Part shown: one piece after another, positions 49,212 through 59,426 of the stretch
Layout of the letters: each line of letters opens with the position of its first letter
How positions within the stretch are numbered: position 1 is the stretch's first letter
Assembly: GCA_964543235.1 (NCBI GenBank)
Contig: CAZIXE010000006.1
Span: 22,056-86,055, forward strand
Direction of reading: 5' to 3'
From: JANMMJ01 sp964543235
GTDB taxonomy: Bacteria; Pseudomonadota; Alphaproteobacteria; Rhizobiales; Aestuariivirgaceae
Length of the DNA stretch: 64,000 nt
Translations under genes and position numbers: made by a program
Notes under the pieces: generated by a model
What the model was told of the DNA's origin: nothing
Database searches by the model: none
The model's input: the letters and a program-made list of their open reading frames with translations, nothing else

Positions 49212-50408
49212 ATGCGGACGGAGCTGGCCCGCTACGCTTCACGGCCGGAAGACACCAGAGGACGACTGGTTGCAGAAACCGAAGCGCCCTATCGCTCACC
49301 CTTTGCCCGCGACCGCGACAGGGTTATTCACGCTTCCGCATTCCGCAGGCTAAAGCACAAGACGCAAGTTTTCGTGTCGCATGAGGGCGACCATTACCGG
49401 ACCCGCCTCACCCATTCGCTCGAAGTGGCGCAGGTGGCGCGGGCGCTGGCCCGCGCCCTGGCGCTCAACGAGGATCTGGTGGAGGCGCTGGCGCTCGCCC
49501 ACGATCTTGGACACACTCCATTCGGTCATGCCGGCGAGCGCGAATTGAACCGGCTGATGGCGCCGCATGGCGGTTTCGATCACAATGCCCAGTCACTCAA
49601 GATCGTTACCCGCCTGGAGCGGCACTACGCCGCCTTTGACGGACTCAATCTGACCTGGGAGACGCTCGAGGGGCTGGTCAAGCACAACGGCCCACTGATC
49701 AGCCCCGAAGGCGATCCCGCAGGCCGCTGGCGCGAGCATGGGCTTCCGGAGGCGATCATCGAGTATTCGGAGGTTCACGATCTGGAACTGGCGGATTTTG
49801 CGTCGGCAGAGGCACAGGTTGCCGCCATAGCCGATGACATCGCCTACAATGCGCATGATATCGACGATGGCCTCCGGGCTGGACTCTTCGACATCATTGA
49901 TCTCGGCGATGTTCCCCTGGCAGGGGAGGCGCTTGCCGAAGTCGTTCGACTCTACCCCGGACTCGAACGGCCTCGGCTGGTCCATGAGACGGTGCGGCGT
50001 GTCATCTCAGCAATGGTGGAAGACGTGATCGCGGAAACGCAGCGGCGATTGGCACGTACGCGCCCGGCGAGCGCGGCCGAGGTGCGCGGACTCGGCGAGC
50101 CCGTCGTCGGGTTCTCGCCACAAATGCTGGAGAAGAACCGGATTCTGCAGCTTTTTCTATCGCGGCGCATGTATCAGCACGCGCGCGTCGTCGAGATCAT
50201 GGGCCGCGCGCAACGCGTGGTCGGTGACCTCTTCGAAGCCTTCACAACGACGCCATCACTCCTGCCGAAGGAGTGGCAAAGCGAAGTCGTGGGTGGCGAC
50301 AAGACGCGGCTCGCCCGGAAGGTGTGCGACTTCATCGCCGGCATGACCGACCGCTATGCCATCGAGAGGCACAGGGAACTGTTCGATCTCGACCCGGCCT
50401 TCCGCTAG
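49212..50408 (+). CDS. dgt: dGTPase-like HD-domain triphosphohydrolase
   Basis: A 398-residue protein of the deoxyguanosinetriphosphate triphosphohydrolase-like family (alpha type). The HD metal site is spread over FRRLKHKTQVF, HYRTRLTHSLEVAQVAR, LAHDLGHTPFGHAGE and DIAYNAHDIDDGL. It hydrolyses dNTPs to deoxynucleosides and tripolyphosphate, contributing to dNTP balance; this subfamily is often nonspecific. The start at ATG 49212 is preferred (RTELARYASRPED...), with AGGA upstream, over a GTG at 49176. It is followed by argS at a distance of 128 bases, the conserved order in alphaproteobacteria. Confidence 0.92.
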   Translation: MRTELARYASRPEDTRGRLVAETEAPYRSPFARDRDRVIHASAFRRLKHKTQVFVSHEGDHYRTRLTHSLEVAQVARALARALALNEDLVEALALAHDLGHTPFGHAGERELNRLMAPHGGFDHNAQSLKIVTRLERHYAAFDGLNLTWETLEGLVKHNGPLISPEGDPAGRWREHGLPEAIIEYSEVHDLELADFASAEAQVAAIADDIAYNAHDIDDGLRAGLFDIIDLGDVPLAGEALAEVVRLYPGLERPRLVHETVRRVISAMVEDVIAETQRRLARTRPASAAEVRGLGEPVVGFSPQMLEKNRILQLFLSRRMYQHARVVEIMGRAQRVVGDLFEAFTTTPSLLPKEWQSEVVGGDKTRLARKVCDFIAGMTDRYAIERHRELFDLDPAFR

Positions 50409-50536
50409 GCGCTGAAGGCCCGAGACGTGTTGGGAGATTTCTGCGGGACCGCACTCGGCGCGACAGGGGTGGCGTTTGACCGGAGCTATGGGTTCCGGTA
50501 GGGGTCCGGCTCACATTCGCTTCTGACCGGGTTCCC

Positions 50537-52291
50537 ATGAACATTTTCGCCCTTTTCCAGAAGGCCGTGCTGGCCGAACTCGCCGGCATGGCGGCAGCCG
50601 GAGAAATCGCCGCGGGCCTCGACACATCCAGGGTGACGGTCGAACCGCCGCGCGACCTGGCGCATGGCGATCTCGCCACCAATGCCGCGATGGTTCTGGC
50701 CAAGGCAGCGCAACAGAATCCGCGGGCCCTGGCCGGCGGATTGTGCAAGCGGCTTGCAGGCCATGCAGACGTGGCGTCTGCAGATGTGGCAGGGCCGGGC
50801 TTCATCAATCTGCGACTCAAGCCGTCCTTCTGGCCCAAGGTGGTGAAGGCAATCCTTGAGACTGCCGAAGGATACGGCCGCTCGGCTGTGGGCAAGGGCA
50901 TCAAGGCCAATGTGGAATATGTTTCGGCCAATCCTACCGGGCCATTGCATGTGGGCCATTGCCGTGGCGCGGTATTCGGGGATGCGCTTGCACAGCTCTT
51001 GTCCGAGGCGGGGTTCGAGGTCACGCGGGAGTATTACATCAACGATGCCGGCGCACAGGTCGATGTCCTGGGGCGCTCAGCCTATTTGCGCTACCGGGAA
51101 GCGCTGGGCGAAGAGATCGGTGAAATCCCAGCCGGCCTTTACCCTGGCTCCTATCTGAAGCCGGTGGGTGAGGCCCTCAGAGCGGAGCATGGGCGGACAC
51201 TCACCGAAATGCCGGAGGCCGAATGGCTGCCGCTCACGCGGGCCAAGGCCATCGCCATGATGATGGACATGATCCGCGATGATCTTGCAGCCTTGAATAT
51301 CCGGCAGGAGGTGTTCGTCTCCGAGAAGGCCCTGCATGAATCCCGGGAAGTCGCCGATACCATTGAGCAACTGCGCAAGGCCGGGCACGTCTACGTGGGC
51401 CGACTGCCGCCACCCAAGGGAGAGGTTCCGGAAGACTGGGAAGATCGGGAACAGACACTGTTCCGGGCCACGGCATTTGGTGATGATATCGACCGGCCGC
51501 TGGTCAAGTCGGACGGGTCCTACACCTACTTTGCGTCAGATGTCGCTTACAGCCGCCACAAGATCATGCGCGGCTACCGCGAACTGATCTATGTGCTTGG
51601 CGCCGACCATGGCGGCTACGTCAAGAGGCTGGAGGCGGTTGCCGCGGCACTGGCGGAACCGGGTGAAGTCAAGGTGATCGTGAGGTTGTGCCAACTGGTC
51701 AAGTTGTTCCGGAATGGCGAGCCGGTACGCATGTCGAAGAGGGCCGGGGAATTTGTGACTCTGCGTGACGTGGTGGACGAGGTGGGGCCCGATGTCGTCC
51801 GCTTCATGATGCTCTATCGCAAGAACGAGGCGCCGCTCGATTTCGACTTCGCCAAGGTGACGGAGCAGTCGAAGGACAATCCGGTGTTCTATGTGCAATA
51901 TGCCCATGCGCGGATCTGCTCGGTCTTCCGAAATGCGGAACCCGAATTCGGTCCGCAACTCGAGGCATCCCGGGATGGTACAGGCCTTGACCTTTCTGTT
52001 CTCAGCGACGAAGCCGAAACTGCAATCATCCGGCGCCTTGCCGAGTATCCTCGCCTCGTGGAGGCCGCGGCAATCGCCCATGAGCCCCACCGGATAGCGT
52101 TTTATCTCAATGATTTGGCAGGCGATTTTCATGCCCTTTGGAATAAGGGCAAAGAGTCGCCGCAATTAAGGTTTATTTTGACAAACGATGCACATGTTAC
52201 GCTTGCGCGGCTCGCGCTGTTGCGGGCGATTCGCTATGTTCTGGGGAACGGCCTTCGAATTCTCGGCGTGAGGCCCGTCGAAGAGATGTAA
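50537..52291 (+). CDS. argS: Arginyl-tRNA synthetase
   Basis: A 584-residue class I synthetase. HIGH is present as HVGHCRGAVFGD, in EYVSANPTGPLHVGHC, and the second signature is RMSKRAGEF. The N-terminal add-1 domain (residues about 1-110) and the C-terminal DALR anticodon-binding domain (about 460-584) are intact. It charges tRNA-Arg and, unusually for class I, needs the tRNA for activation. The start at 50537 (MNIFALFQKAV) fits the family. The next gene (SPOR protein) begins 14 bases downstream; argS followed by a SPOR protein and nagZ is typical alphaproteobacterial order. Confidence 0.97.
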   Translation: MNIFALFQKAVLAELAGMAAAGEIAAGLDTSRVTVEPPRDLAHGDLATNAAMVLAKAAQQNPRALAGGLCKRLAGHADVASADVAGPGFINLRLKPSFWPKVVKAILETAEGYGRSAVGKGIKANVEYVSANPTGPLHVGHCRGAVFGDALAQLLSEAGFEVTREYYINDAGAQVDVLGRSAYLRYREALGEEIGEIPAGLYPGSYLKPVGEALRAEHGRTLTEMPEAEWLPLTRAKAIAMMMDMIRDDLAALNIRQEVFVSEKALHESREVADTIEQLRKAGHVYVGRLPPPKGEVPEDWEDREQTLFRATAFGDDIDRPLVKSDGSYTYFASDVAYSRHKIMRGYRELIYVLGADHGGYVKRLEAVAAALAEPGEVKVIVRLCQLVKLFRNGEPVRMSKRAGEFVTLRDVVDEVGPDVVRFMMLYRKNEAPLDFDFAKVTEQSKDNPVFYVQYAHARICSVFRNAEPEFGPQLEASRDGTGLDLSVLSDEAETAIIRRLAEYPRLVEAAAIAHEPHRIAFYLNDLAGDFHALWNKGKESPQLRFILTNDAHVTLARLALLRAIRYVLGNGLRILGVRPVEEM

Positions 52292-52305
52292 AAGCGGGAT
52301 GTCTT

Positions 52306-54771
52306 ATGGACCAAAATTCCTCCAGCGGTTCGGGTAAATCGAACTGGCGCGAGAAGCTTGGCATCGGCACAGGTGTTAAAGACATGCCGAAAGTTTCCAA
52401 GCAAATCAACGAATCGGCCGGACCAGCTAAAGTGGAACCTCAGGCCGAGCCGCGGCTCAATGTCAAGCCCGCGCCCCCCCAGGCTGGGACGGCGCCGCGT
52501 GCGCCGCAGACGGTCGCCAGACCTGCGCCAATGGCTCCCAGAGCGCCAGTCAAACCGGCACCGGTGAAAGCTGCGGCAAGCGTCGCGCCGCCGCCGCAGA
52601 AGATCGTGCAGCGGGCCACGCCCATGGAAAACCCCCTGGCGGAGAAGCTGCGGGCGCAGCGAGAGGCAGCGGAACGGGCGGCCGAGCAGCGGGTCATGCA
52701 GGCCAGGGAAAGGGCGATCGGAACTGAGCCCGCAGCCTCACCCGCACGTAGCGAACCGGTTGCGTCGCCAGCTGGGCGGGAAAAGCCCAAATTCACATTT
52801 GCCGAGGAAGAACTGGCCCAGGCCAAGAGGGAGGGTGGACCGGTTCCGGGCACGCCTGCCCCTGTGCCGGCGCCGCGGGAGTATACGCCGGTGTTCCAGC
52901 CGACCCGCCCGAGCCAGTCGGCCCAGTCCGCGACGTCGCCGATCATGCCGCCACGTCCGCCGCTCGGCGCACCGGCGGAGCCACGGCCCACGGCGAGTGG
53001 CTACCGGCCCCAATATGTGCCGCAGCCACCGCCGCAGGGCTACCGCCCGCTGGACCCACCTGGCCAGCGGCGCCCAGCGGCGCCCCCGGGGCAGGTGCGG
53101 GGCTATCCGCCGGCCCCGCAGCCACGCTATGGCGAGCGGCCGCTTCCCGAGCCCCGGCTTGGCGCCCAGCGCGAGGCTTATGAGGCCTATCGCAGAGGGC
53201 TGACACCGCCGCCCGTCTACAGTGAGGACGAGGGGCTGTTTGAGGATGCACCGCGGCCGCGGCGCCCGATGGCGGCGCGGCCCCGCCCGCCGGTGGTGGA
53301 AGAGGACCTTGCAGAAGTGTTCGAGGAGGGGGCGCCGCCGCCGCCGCGGCGACGGGCGAGCGCCCAGGATTATCACCAGGCCTATCGCGATTTCGAAGAT
53401 GACTATGCCGAGCCCGAGAGCCGGCGGTCCAGCGGTCCCTGGCTGCTCCTCGGCCTGCTGCTGCTGGCGGCGATCGTGACGGCGGGTGGCGTCTGGTACT
53501 ACCAGAAGAACAAGATGGCAGCGGTCGCACCCCAGGGTACGTCGGAGACAATGCAGACGCCGGTGGTGCCCGCGCCGGAACAGCCAGCCAAGGTTGTCCC
53601 TGAGACGACGGCTGCACCGGAGCCTGAATCCTTGGCACCCGCCACGGCTGAAAAGAAGAAGCTGATTTATGACCGGATCGTCGGCGAGCAAGAGGTCCAG
53701 GGCTCCGAGATGGCGCCTACCGTGGAGCAGCCTTTGCTGCCGGAACCGGCGGGTGAGGATACTGCCGCCGTACCCGTCCCGCAGCCGGCGGCAGGGGCCG
53801 TGAACGAGCCGCCCGCGGCGCCCGCGCCGGCTACGCCAAGCGCGCCGGCGGCCACGACCGTCCCGGATGCCAATTCGACGGAACCCTTGCCGTTGCCGCT
53901 GCCGCCGCCACCGGGCGCCGGAACAGGCGAGCAGGGCTCGCTATCGCCGCAAAGCAGCGGACAGACGGTGGCCGCCATTCCCAGCGCCATGCCGGCCGCG
54001 GCGACAGAGCCCGAGGTCAGCCCCGCGGCTTCGCCGGCCGCCGCCAAGCCCGTTGCCGCAGCGGTGCCCGACTCCTCACCCGGCATTGAAGAGATCAGCG
54101 ATCCGGCGCCGGCAGCCGCACCGGAAGCGCCGCCGGTCAAGAAAAAGCCTACTGAAAACAAGGTCGTAGCGAAGAAGCCGAAACCTGCCGAAACGGAGGC
54201 CACGGCAGATCTTGGGGCAGAGCCGGTGGTCCTGGTGCCGCCCAGTACCGGCTCGGTGCCGGTCCAGACCGCGCCCGAGGCACCGGCGCAGGCCTCGCGT
54301 TCGGGGTCATTCTTTGACCTCCTGTCAGGGTCTGAAAACAGCGCCTTCAAGAAGCTGAAAGGCAAATCGACACAGGATGCGACCACCGCCCGGGCTGCCA
54401 ATGACAATGTTTCGACACCGCCTTCCGACCAGGTTGCGGCGCTCGAGCCGCAAGCCTTGCCGCCGCCGCAGCCCGCCCCGGCGCCGCCGCCGGCCACCGA
54501 TAGCGGTACCACTTCCGGTAGCGGCGGCTATGTCGCGCAACTTGCTTCCTTCCGCAGCGAGGCGGAGGCCCTTGCCGAGTTCGACCGGCTCAGGGCGCGG
54601 CATCCGACGATCCTGGGTGGACTGTCGTCACGCGTGTCGAAGGGCTCGGTCGGCGGGGTCACACGCTACCGTCTTGGCGTCGGACCGATGGGCGACAAGG
54701 CTGCGGCCGATTCACTCTGCAACAAGCTCATCGCCGCCGGCGAGCGCGACTGCCTGGCCAAGCGCCTGTAA
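52306..54771 (+). CDS. SPOR-domain membrane protein, cell division/peptidoglycan-binding
   Basis: An 821-residue protein. A long cytoplasmic Pro/Ala/Arg-rich region (about residues 1-375) precedes one membrane helix (WLLLGLLLLAAIVTAGGVWYY, given as about residues 381-401). A periplasmic Pro/Ala/Glu linker follows, then a C-terminal SPOR domain (about 740-821: GYVAQLASFRSEAEALAEF to the CLAKRL end). SPOR domains bind peptidoglycan stripped of stem peptides, at division septa. The low-complexity parts are probably disordered and poorly conserved in other species. Located between argS and nagZ, its usual place; nagZ starts 21 bases after the stop. Confidence 0.88.
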   Translation: MDQNSSSGSGKSNWREKLGIGTGVKDMPKVSKQINESAGPAKVEPQAEPRLNVKPAPPQAGTAPRAPQTVARPAPMAPRAPVKPAPVKAAASVAPPPQKIVQRATPMENPLAEKLRAQREAAERAAEQRVMQARERAIGTEPAASPARSEPVASPAGREKPKFTFAEEELAQAKREGGPVPGTPAPVPAPREYTPVFQPTRPSQSAQSATSPIMPPRPPLGAPAEPRPTASGYRPQYVPQPPPQGYRPLDPPGQRRPAAPPGQVRGYPPAPQPRYGERPLPEPRLGAQREAYEAYRRGLTPPPVYSEDEGLFEDAPRPRRPMAARPRPPVVEEDLAEVFEEGAPPPPRRRASAQDYHQAYRDFEDDYAEPESRRSSGPWLLLGLLLLAAIVTAGGVWYYQKNKMAAVAPQGTSETMQTPVVPAPEQPAKVVPETTAAPEPESLAPATAEKKKLIYDRIVGEQEVQGSEMAPTVEQPLLPEPAGEDTAAVPVPQPAAGAVNEPPAAPAPATPSAPAATTVPDANSTEPLPLPLPPPPGAGTGEQGSLSPQSSGQTVAAIPSAMPAAATEPEVSPAASPAAAKPVAAAVPDSSPGIEEISDPAPAAAPEAPPVKKKPTENKVVAKKPKPAETEATADLGAEPVVLVPPSTGSVPVQTAPEAPAQASRSGSFFDLLSGSENSAFKKLKGKSTQDATTARAANDNVSTPPSDQVAALEPQALPPPQPAPAPPPATDSGTTSGSGGYVAQLASFRSEAEALAEFDRLRARHPTILGGLSSRVSKGSVGGVTRYRLGVGPMGDKAAADSLCNKLIAAGERDCLAKRL

Positions 54772-54792
54772 GCGCCCGCTGCCGCGCCGCCC

Positions 54793-55800
54793 ATGATCGG
54801 TGCCTTCATTGCGGGCTGCGCCGGGCCCGTTCTCCTGCCCCAGGAGGCGGCGTTCTTTGCGGCTGCCAAACCGTGGGGGCTCATCGTCTTCAAGCGAAAC
54901 TGTGAAACGCCCGAACAGCTCAGGGCGCTGACCTTCGCCTTCCGGCAGGCCGTCGGGCGGCGCGATGCGCCGGTGTTCGTGGACCAGGAGGGGGGCCGAG
55001 TGCAGCGGCTGGGGCCGCCGTCCAATCACTGGCGGACGTATCCGCCGGCCAGAGCCTTTGACCGCCTCTATACGCAGGATCCGCTGGCAGCCCTCAGGGC
55101 GGCGCGAAACGTCGCCAGGCTCATGGCCCGCGACCTCCGCGAGGCGGGGATCACCGCCGACTGCCTGCCGGTGCTCGACCTGCCGCAGCCGAACGCCCAT
55201 GACATTATCGGCGACCGCGCCTATTCGCTGCAGCTCGAACGCATCATCCTGCTGGCGCGGGCGCATGTGGCGGGCCTGCTCGATGGCGGCGTGCTGCCGG
55301 TGATGAAGCACATTCCCGGGCATGGCCGCGCCCGGGTCGACAGCCACCAGGCGCTGCCGGTGGTCGAGGCGCCGCTCTCGGTGCTCAGGGCCAGCGATTT
55401 CCAGCCCTTCGCGGCGCTCGCCGATCTCCCCATGGCGATGACCGCGCATGTGGTGTTCACGGCGATCGACACGGCGAGCCCGGCGACGCTGTCCCGGAAA
55501 GTCATCGGCAAGGCCATCCGCAAGGAAATCGGATTCGATGGCCTCCTGATGACCGACGACCTGTCGATGAAGGCGCTTTCCGGCAGCTTCACGGAGAAGG
55601 TGACAGCGGCGCTGGCGGCGGGCTGCGACATCGTCCTGCACTGCAATGGCAAGCTCGACGAAATGCAGGAAGTGGCGGCCGCCGCCGGGCCGCTCAGGGG
55701 CAAAGCGCTCAGGCGGGCCAGGGCGGCGCTCAGGTGGCTGCGCAGGCCGCAGCGCTTCGACGAGAAGGCCGCGATCAGGGATCTTGGCCTTCTCGCCTGA
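54793..55800 (+). CDS. nagZ: Beta-N-acetylhexosaminidase NagZ
   Basis: A 335-residue GH3 glycosidase. The signature KHIPGHGRARVDSHQALPVV carries the catalytic His of the mobile loop, and MTDDLSMKAL contains the nucleophile Asp. FVDQEGGRVQRLGPP is the substrate-binding region. In the cytoplasm it removes GlcNAc from anhydro-muropeptides in murein recycling, in the same pathway as the dipeptide epimerase at 4.1 kb. It is convergent with the DUF5801 gene, whose stop is 47 bases away. In most alphaproteobacteria scpA-scpB-tatABC follow; here they do not. Confidence 0.95.
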   Translation: MIGAFIAGCAGPVLLPQEAAFFAAAKPWGLIVFKRNCETPEQLRALTFAFRQAVGRRDAPVFVDQEGGRVQRLGPPSNHWRTYPPARAFDRLYTQDPLAALRAARNVARLMARDLREAGITADCLPVLDLPQPNAHDIIGDRAYSLQLERIILLARAHVAGLLDGGVLPVMKHIPGHGRARVDSHQALPVVEAPLSVLRASDFQPFAALADLPMAMTAHVVFTAIDTASPATLSRKVIGKAIRKEIGFDGLLMTDDLSMKALSGSFTEKVTAALAAGCDIVLHCNGKLDEMQEVAAAAGPLRGKALRRARAALRWLRRPQRFDEKAAIRDLGLLA

Positions 55801-55847
55801 ATCTGCCAGCCGGGACGGTGGATGGCCGGCAGCTACAAGACAGCGCC

Positions 55848-58800
55848 TCAGACCTCGGGCACTATGTCAACATGGATGGTTTGTGTGGTGGTCTGATCGC
55901 TATCTGTATCCTGCAGGTAGAAGCTGAAATCCAGGCTGGTTTCCAGCGTACCGGTGTTGGCACTCAGGAAGCCGATATCGGATATCTTGATCACGTCATT
56001 GTCGGTGGTGTCAGTACCGAAGTTCTGGGTGCCGGTGCTGCCACCACCGCTGCCCGTCGCGCCATTGAGATTGATGCCGGTTCCGGTGATACCTTCCGTC
56101 GAAACCAGCAGCTGCGCCCCCTCGATCAACCAGTTCTTACCGGCGTCAACGTTGAAGTCGTTGCTCTCGATGATCACCGCCCCGTCGTTGTTGTCGAGGA
56201 CAATGTTGTTGTTGTAGGGCGCCGGGATGACACTGCCGAACTTCAGTATGTCGGCATTGTCGATGATGATGGCCTTGGTCGTTCTTTCGTCATCAGCCGT
56301 CGACGCAGTGCCTTTCGTATCGACCAGTTTGAGCACGACCACCAGATCCTCGGAGCCGATGCCGTCGAACTTCAAGAAGATGCCGGTAGCCTGGGTGTCA
56401 GGCGTCGCGTTCACGAAGCCGAAGGGGTTGTCGAGGAAGAAGTCCATGTCCAGAACCTCTCCCTTCTGGAGCGTATCACCAGCGACTCCGTTAGCGGTCT
56501 GCGATACGCTCACCCAGGTGGCGGTCTGCTTGAAGACCTCGCCATTGACAAAGGCGTCACCATTGGCCCCGCCCAGGGCAACGTTTGGCGCCAGGGCCTG
56601 CAGGTTGCTGGTCCCGGTACCGGCGCCCGGTTCACTTACCCCTGAGAATTGGACCCAGAAATTGTCGCTGAGCTGGGCCACCGAAACGTCGGGCTGTGTC
56701 TTGTCCACGGTTGCGGTATTGACCGTATAGCCGGTGAAGCCCAAGGCATTGCCGGTGGTCAGGATGGTGAAGCCCTGGATCGGCGCGTTGAGCTGGAAGG
56801 TGTAAGTGCCGTTGTTGTTGTCCAGGCCATCGGCGGCGTCCTTGGTAAAAGTCAGCGTGCCGGTGGCGGTGCTCAGGTCGGATGAGCCTGGATCAGCCTG
56901 GTACTGGAACGACACGTTGAACACTGCCGTGCTTGCACTTTCCGAGGACCACGTGACACTGGCATTCGAAATATTGTTGGTCCCAACCGTGCCGGTCAGC
57001 GTGATGGCGGAAAAATCCGAGTTCGAGGAACTGAATGTGGTTCTGAAATCGGCGCCGATCGAGTAGTCGAAGGCGGCGGTGCCACTCGGGCTGGGACCGG
57101 TGTTCTCGATCTCGAGATCAGCAGGCGCCACGGTCACGATCGGCGTATCGTCGTCGACGTCTATGGTGACCGTGCCATCGGCCTTGTCGCCGTCGCGATC
57201 GGTGACGCGATAGTTGACGGTGAAGGACTGGTTGTTCTCGTTCAGTCCGGCCGGGTGCTGAATGGGATTGTTCTGGGTTACCGTGTAGGCGCCGGTTGCG
57301 GCGTTGATCGTCAGGGTCAACACTGTCGTGGTGCCCTGCTTGATGAGGAGACTGGTTCCCGAGAGCTCATAGGTGAAGCCCCCGGGGGCGCCGGTGGCGA
57401 GGTAGGCAACCGTGCCGGCGCCATCCGCACCAAAACTGTGCGGCAATACGCCGTTCACGTTGGCAGAATCCGCATCATCGCCGGTGCCGCCCGGATTGCC
57501 AAACTGCAAGGCATCGTCATCGAGGAGGATGCCGGTCAGCGTACCGGCGGTCGGGCCGTCGTCGCGGAAGTTCAGGGCCTGACCGATGTTGATGGTGGCA
57601 TCATCCTCGTCAGTATCGCCATCCTTGTCGGTGATGGTATCGGTGCGGGTGAGGGTGATGAGGTCGGCAGCTGCGAGCGTCTTGGAATCATTGGGATCGT
57701 TGACGTTCGGGTGGACGACGGCGCGCTTCTGGTCGAGGGTCACCACGCCTGCGGCACTGACGCTAACGATGAAGACGATGTCGCCAGTTTCGGCATCGGC
57801 CGCATTGGTGCCTTCGCGGCCCACGATCTGGCTGCCTTCCTTGAACAGGAAGACGCTGTTGCCGGTGGCGGTGTCGTCGAGCCCGGAATCGACTCCCGCA
57901 GAAGACACGTTCAGTGCATAGGCACTGGCGACGTTTCCGGCGCCGTCGGTGCCGAAGTCCGAAGTGTTGCTGAAATTGTCGGCGAAGTTCGCGGTGGCGT
58001 CGCCCAGGAGATTGGTCTCGTCGACCTCAAGTGTGTCCGGCGTGCCGACAGTGCCCATGGTAATGCTCGGGCCGTCGTCCTCAAAGCGGATCTTGTCGCC
58101 GACCTGGACCGTGTCGGTCGCCACTTCGAGCAGCGTGAAGCCGCCGATGTCGAAATCCGCGTGGGTGTTGCCCTTGGCGTTGAGGGCGGCGCCATTCTCG
58201 ATCAGCACGCGGTTATGATCGGTGGCGGTGGCATAGGTAATCGAGTAGCCGGCTTTGACGCCGGTGATCAGGACACTGTCGCCGATTTCGGTAATCGTCA
58301 CCAGTGAGGTGACGTCGGTGGTTCCCGAGAAGACTTTGATGCTGGAGGCTGCAATATTGACGGTCTGAGAACCATCGTTGGCATAGCTATCAATGAAGTT
58401 GTTGCCCGAAATGGCCGACGCGGCTTCCGTGTTGTTGATGGCGGTGATCTTGACCTGGGCCGATTTGCCGCTTTGCAGCTGGACGACATCGAAGGTCGCT
58501 GAGCGCGCCCCAAACAGGCCGGTGAAGTCGATGTTGCTTTCAAGATCGGCTTCGTTTTGATCGAGGTTGGGAATGGTGACGTCCGCCCTGGCCCCGGTCA
58601 CGAAGGTGAAGCGGATGCCCTCCTGCTCGGTGATCATCTGGTTGTTGGTGCCGAAAGTGGTGGGACCGCCGGCCTGGCTGGTGTTGATGGTGTCGCCGGT
58701 GGTGATGTTGACGCCAGTGGATTGGTTTGCCGGGTCCTTGCCGGTGGCAATGATGGTGGGATTGGTTATTCTGCCGCTAGCATCGACTGTCGGATTGGCT

Positions 58801-59426
58801 TGGGTGAACATCAGGAACAGGTTCTGGCCCGAAGGCGCCCCTGCCAGATTGAAATCGGTCTCGGTCTGCTGGCTGATGAAGACCTTGCCGTCCAGATCAA
58901 GGAAGTCGTCGTGATTGGCAACCGACGGACCGCCAGCCGTATCATTGTTGAGCGCTTCGAACTGAATAAGAGAGACTGCCCCGGTCGCGCTCAGATAGGC
59001 GGCAAAGATGATGCTGCCATTGGCATCGACGCCCAGCAGCATGTCGTCGCCGAGGCCGCTTTCCTGGTCCTGGAACAGATAGATTTTCTCGCCGTCCAGA
59101 GTTTGCAACCCGGAATCCACACCCGTGGTGGGATCGGTGACACCGGCCTGATACTCGTCGAACCCGGCGCCGGTGCTGTCCTTGGCAAAGGCGAGGGTCG
59201 CACCCGCGTCCGGGGTGACGAGCGTATTCATCGCAGCGCCGTTGGCAGTGGCGAAGGCGTTGCTGAGCCCGAGACCGGTGAAGAGGCGGGTCGTGAATGC
59301 CGCCGGCAACAGCGCCAGCAGGACATCACTGTCATTGTTGTCTTCTGTCGCCGTAACGACACCGCTGGTTTGCAGACCCAATGACTCGTCGAGGGTTACG
59401 GAATTGCTGGTGAGGGTGAGCGCCAT
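55848..59426 (-). CDS. Large DUF5801/T1SS-143-like exported repeat protein
   Basis: A 1192-residue acidic Asp/Thr/Gly/Asn-rich protein with very few Cys. Two or three DUF5801-type repeats are visible: about residues 20-190 (VDSGLQTLDGEKIYLFQ), 480-600 (GSQIVGREGTNA, then DKDGDTDEDDATINI) and 600-760 (FRDDGPT, then YRVTDRDGDKADGTVTIDVDDD). The last 430 residues resemble Ig-like secreted modules. No Sec signal is present. DUF5801 proteins are usually type I-secreted adhesins with C-terminal GGxGxDxxx repeats, which are absent here, so the secretion mode is unclear. The ATG 59426 has AAGGAG nine bases upstream. Located where scpA is expected, it looks inserted. Confidence 0.8.
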   Translation of the reverse strand: MALTLTSNSVTLDESLGLQTSGVVTATEDNNDSDVLLALLPAAFTTRLFTGLGLSNAFATANGAAMNTLVTPDAGATLAFAKDSTGAGFDEYQAGVTDPTTGVDSGLQTLDGEKIYLFQDQESGLGDDMLLGVDANGSIIFAAYLSATGAVSLIQFEALNNDTAGGPSVANHDDFLDLDGKVFISQQTETDFNLAGAPSGQNLFLMFTQANPTVDASGRITNPTIIATGKDPANQSTGVNITTGDTINTSQAGGPTTFGTNNQMITEQEGIRFTFVTGARADVTIPNLDQNEADLESNIDFTGLFGARSATFDVVQLQSGKSAQVKITAINNTEAASAISGNNFIDSYANDGSQTVNIAASSIKVFSGTTDVTSLVTITEIGDSVLITGVKAGYSITYATATDHNRVLIENGAALNAKGNTHADFDIGGFTLLEVATDTVQVGDKIRFEDDGPSITMGTVGTPDTLEVDETNLLGDATANFADNFSNTSDFGTDGAGNVASAYALNVSSAGVDSGLDDTATGNSVFLFKEGSQIVGREGTNAADAETGDIVFIVSVSAAGVVTLDQKRAVVHPNVNDPNDSKTLAAADLITLTRTDTITDKDGDTDEDDATINIGQALNFRDDGPTAGTLTGILLDDDALQFGNPGGTGDDADSANVNGVLPHSFGADGAGTVAYLATGAPGGFTYELSGTSLLIKQGTTTVLTLTINAATGAYTVTQNNPIQHPAGLNENNQSFTVNYRVTDRDGDKADGTVTIDVDDDTPIVTVAPADLEIENTGPSPSGTAAFDYSIGADFRTTFSSSNSDFSAITLTGTVGTNNISNASVTWSSESASTAVFNVSFQYQADPGSSDLSTATGTLTFTKDAADGLDNNNGTYTFQLNAPIQGFTILTTGNALGFTGYTVNTATVDKTQPDVSVAQLSDNFWVQFSGVSEPGAGTGTSNLQALAPNVALGGANGDAFVNGEVFKQTATWVSVSQTANGVAGDTLQKGEVLDMDFFLDNPFGFVNATPDTQATGIFLKFDGIGSEDLVVVLKLVDTKGTASTADDERTTKAIIIDNADILKFGSVIPAPYNNNIVLDNNDGAVIIESNDFNVDAGKNWLIEGAQLLVSTEGITGTGINLNGATGSGGGSTGTQNFGTDTTDNDVIKISDIGFLSANTGTLETSLDFSFYLQDTDSDQTTTQTIHVDIVPEV

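Noticed and set aside
57255..58307. Rightward open frame of 350 codons opposite the DUF5801 gene
   Set aside because: Antisense to a well-supported repeat protein; GC-rich codon bias keeps the opposite frame open.
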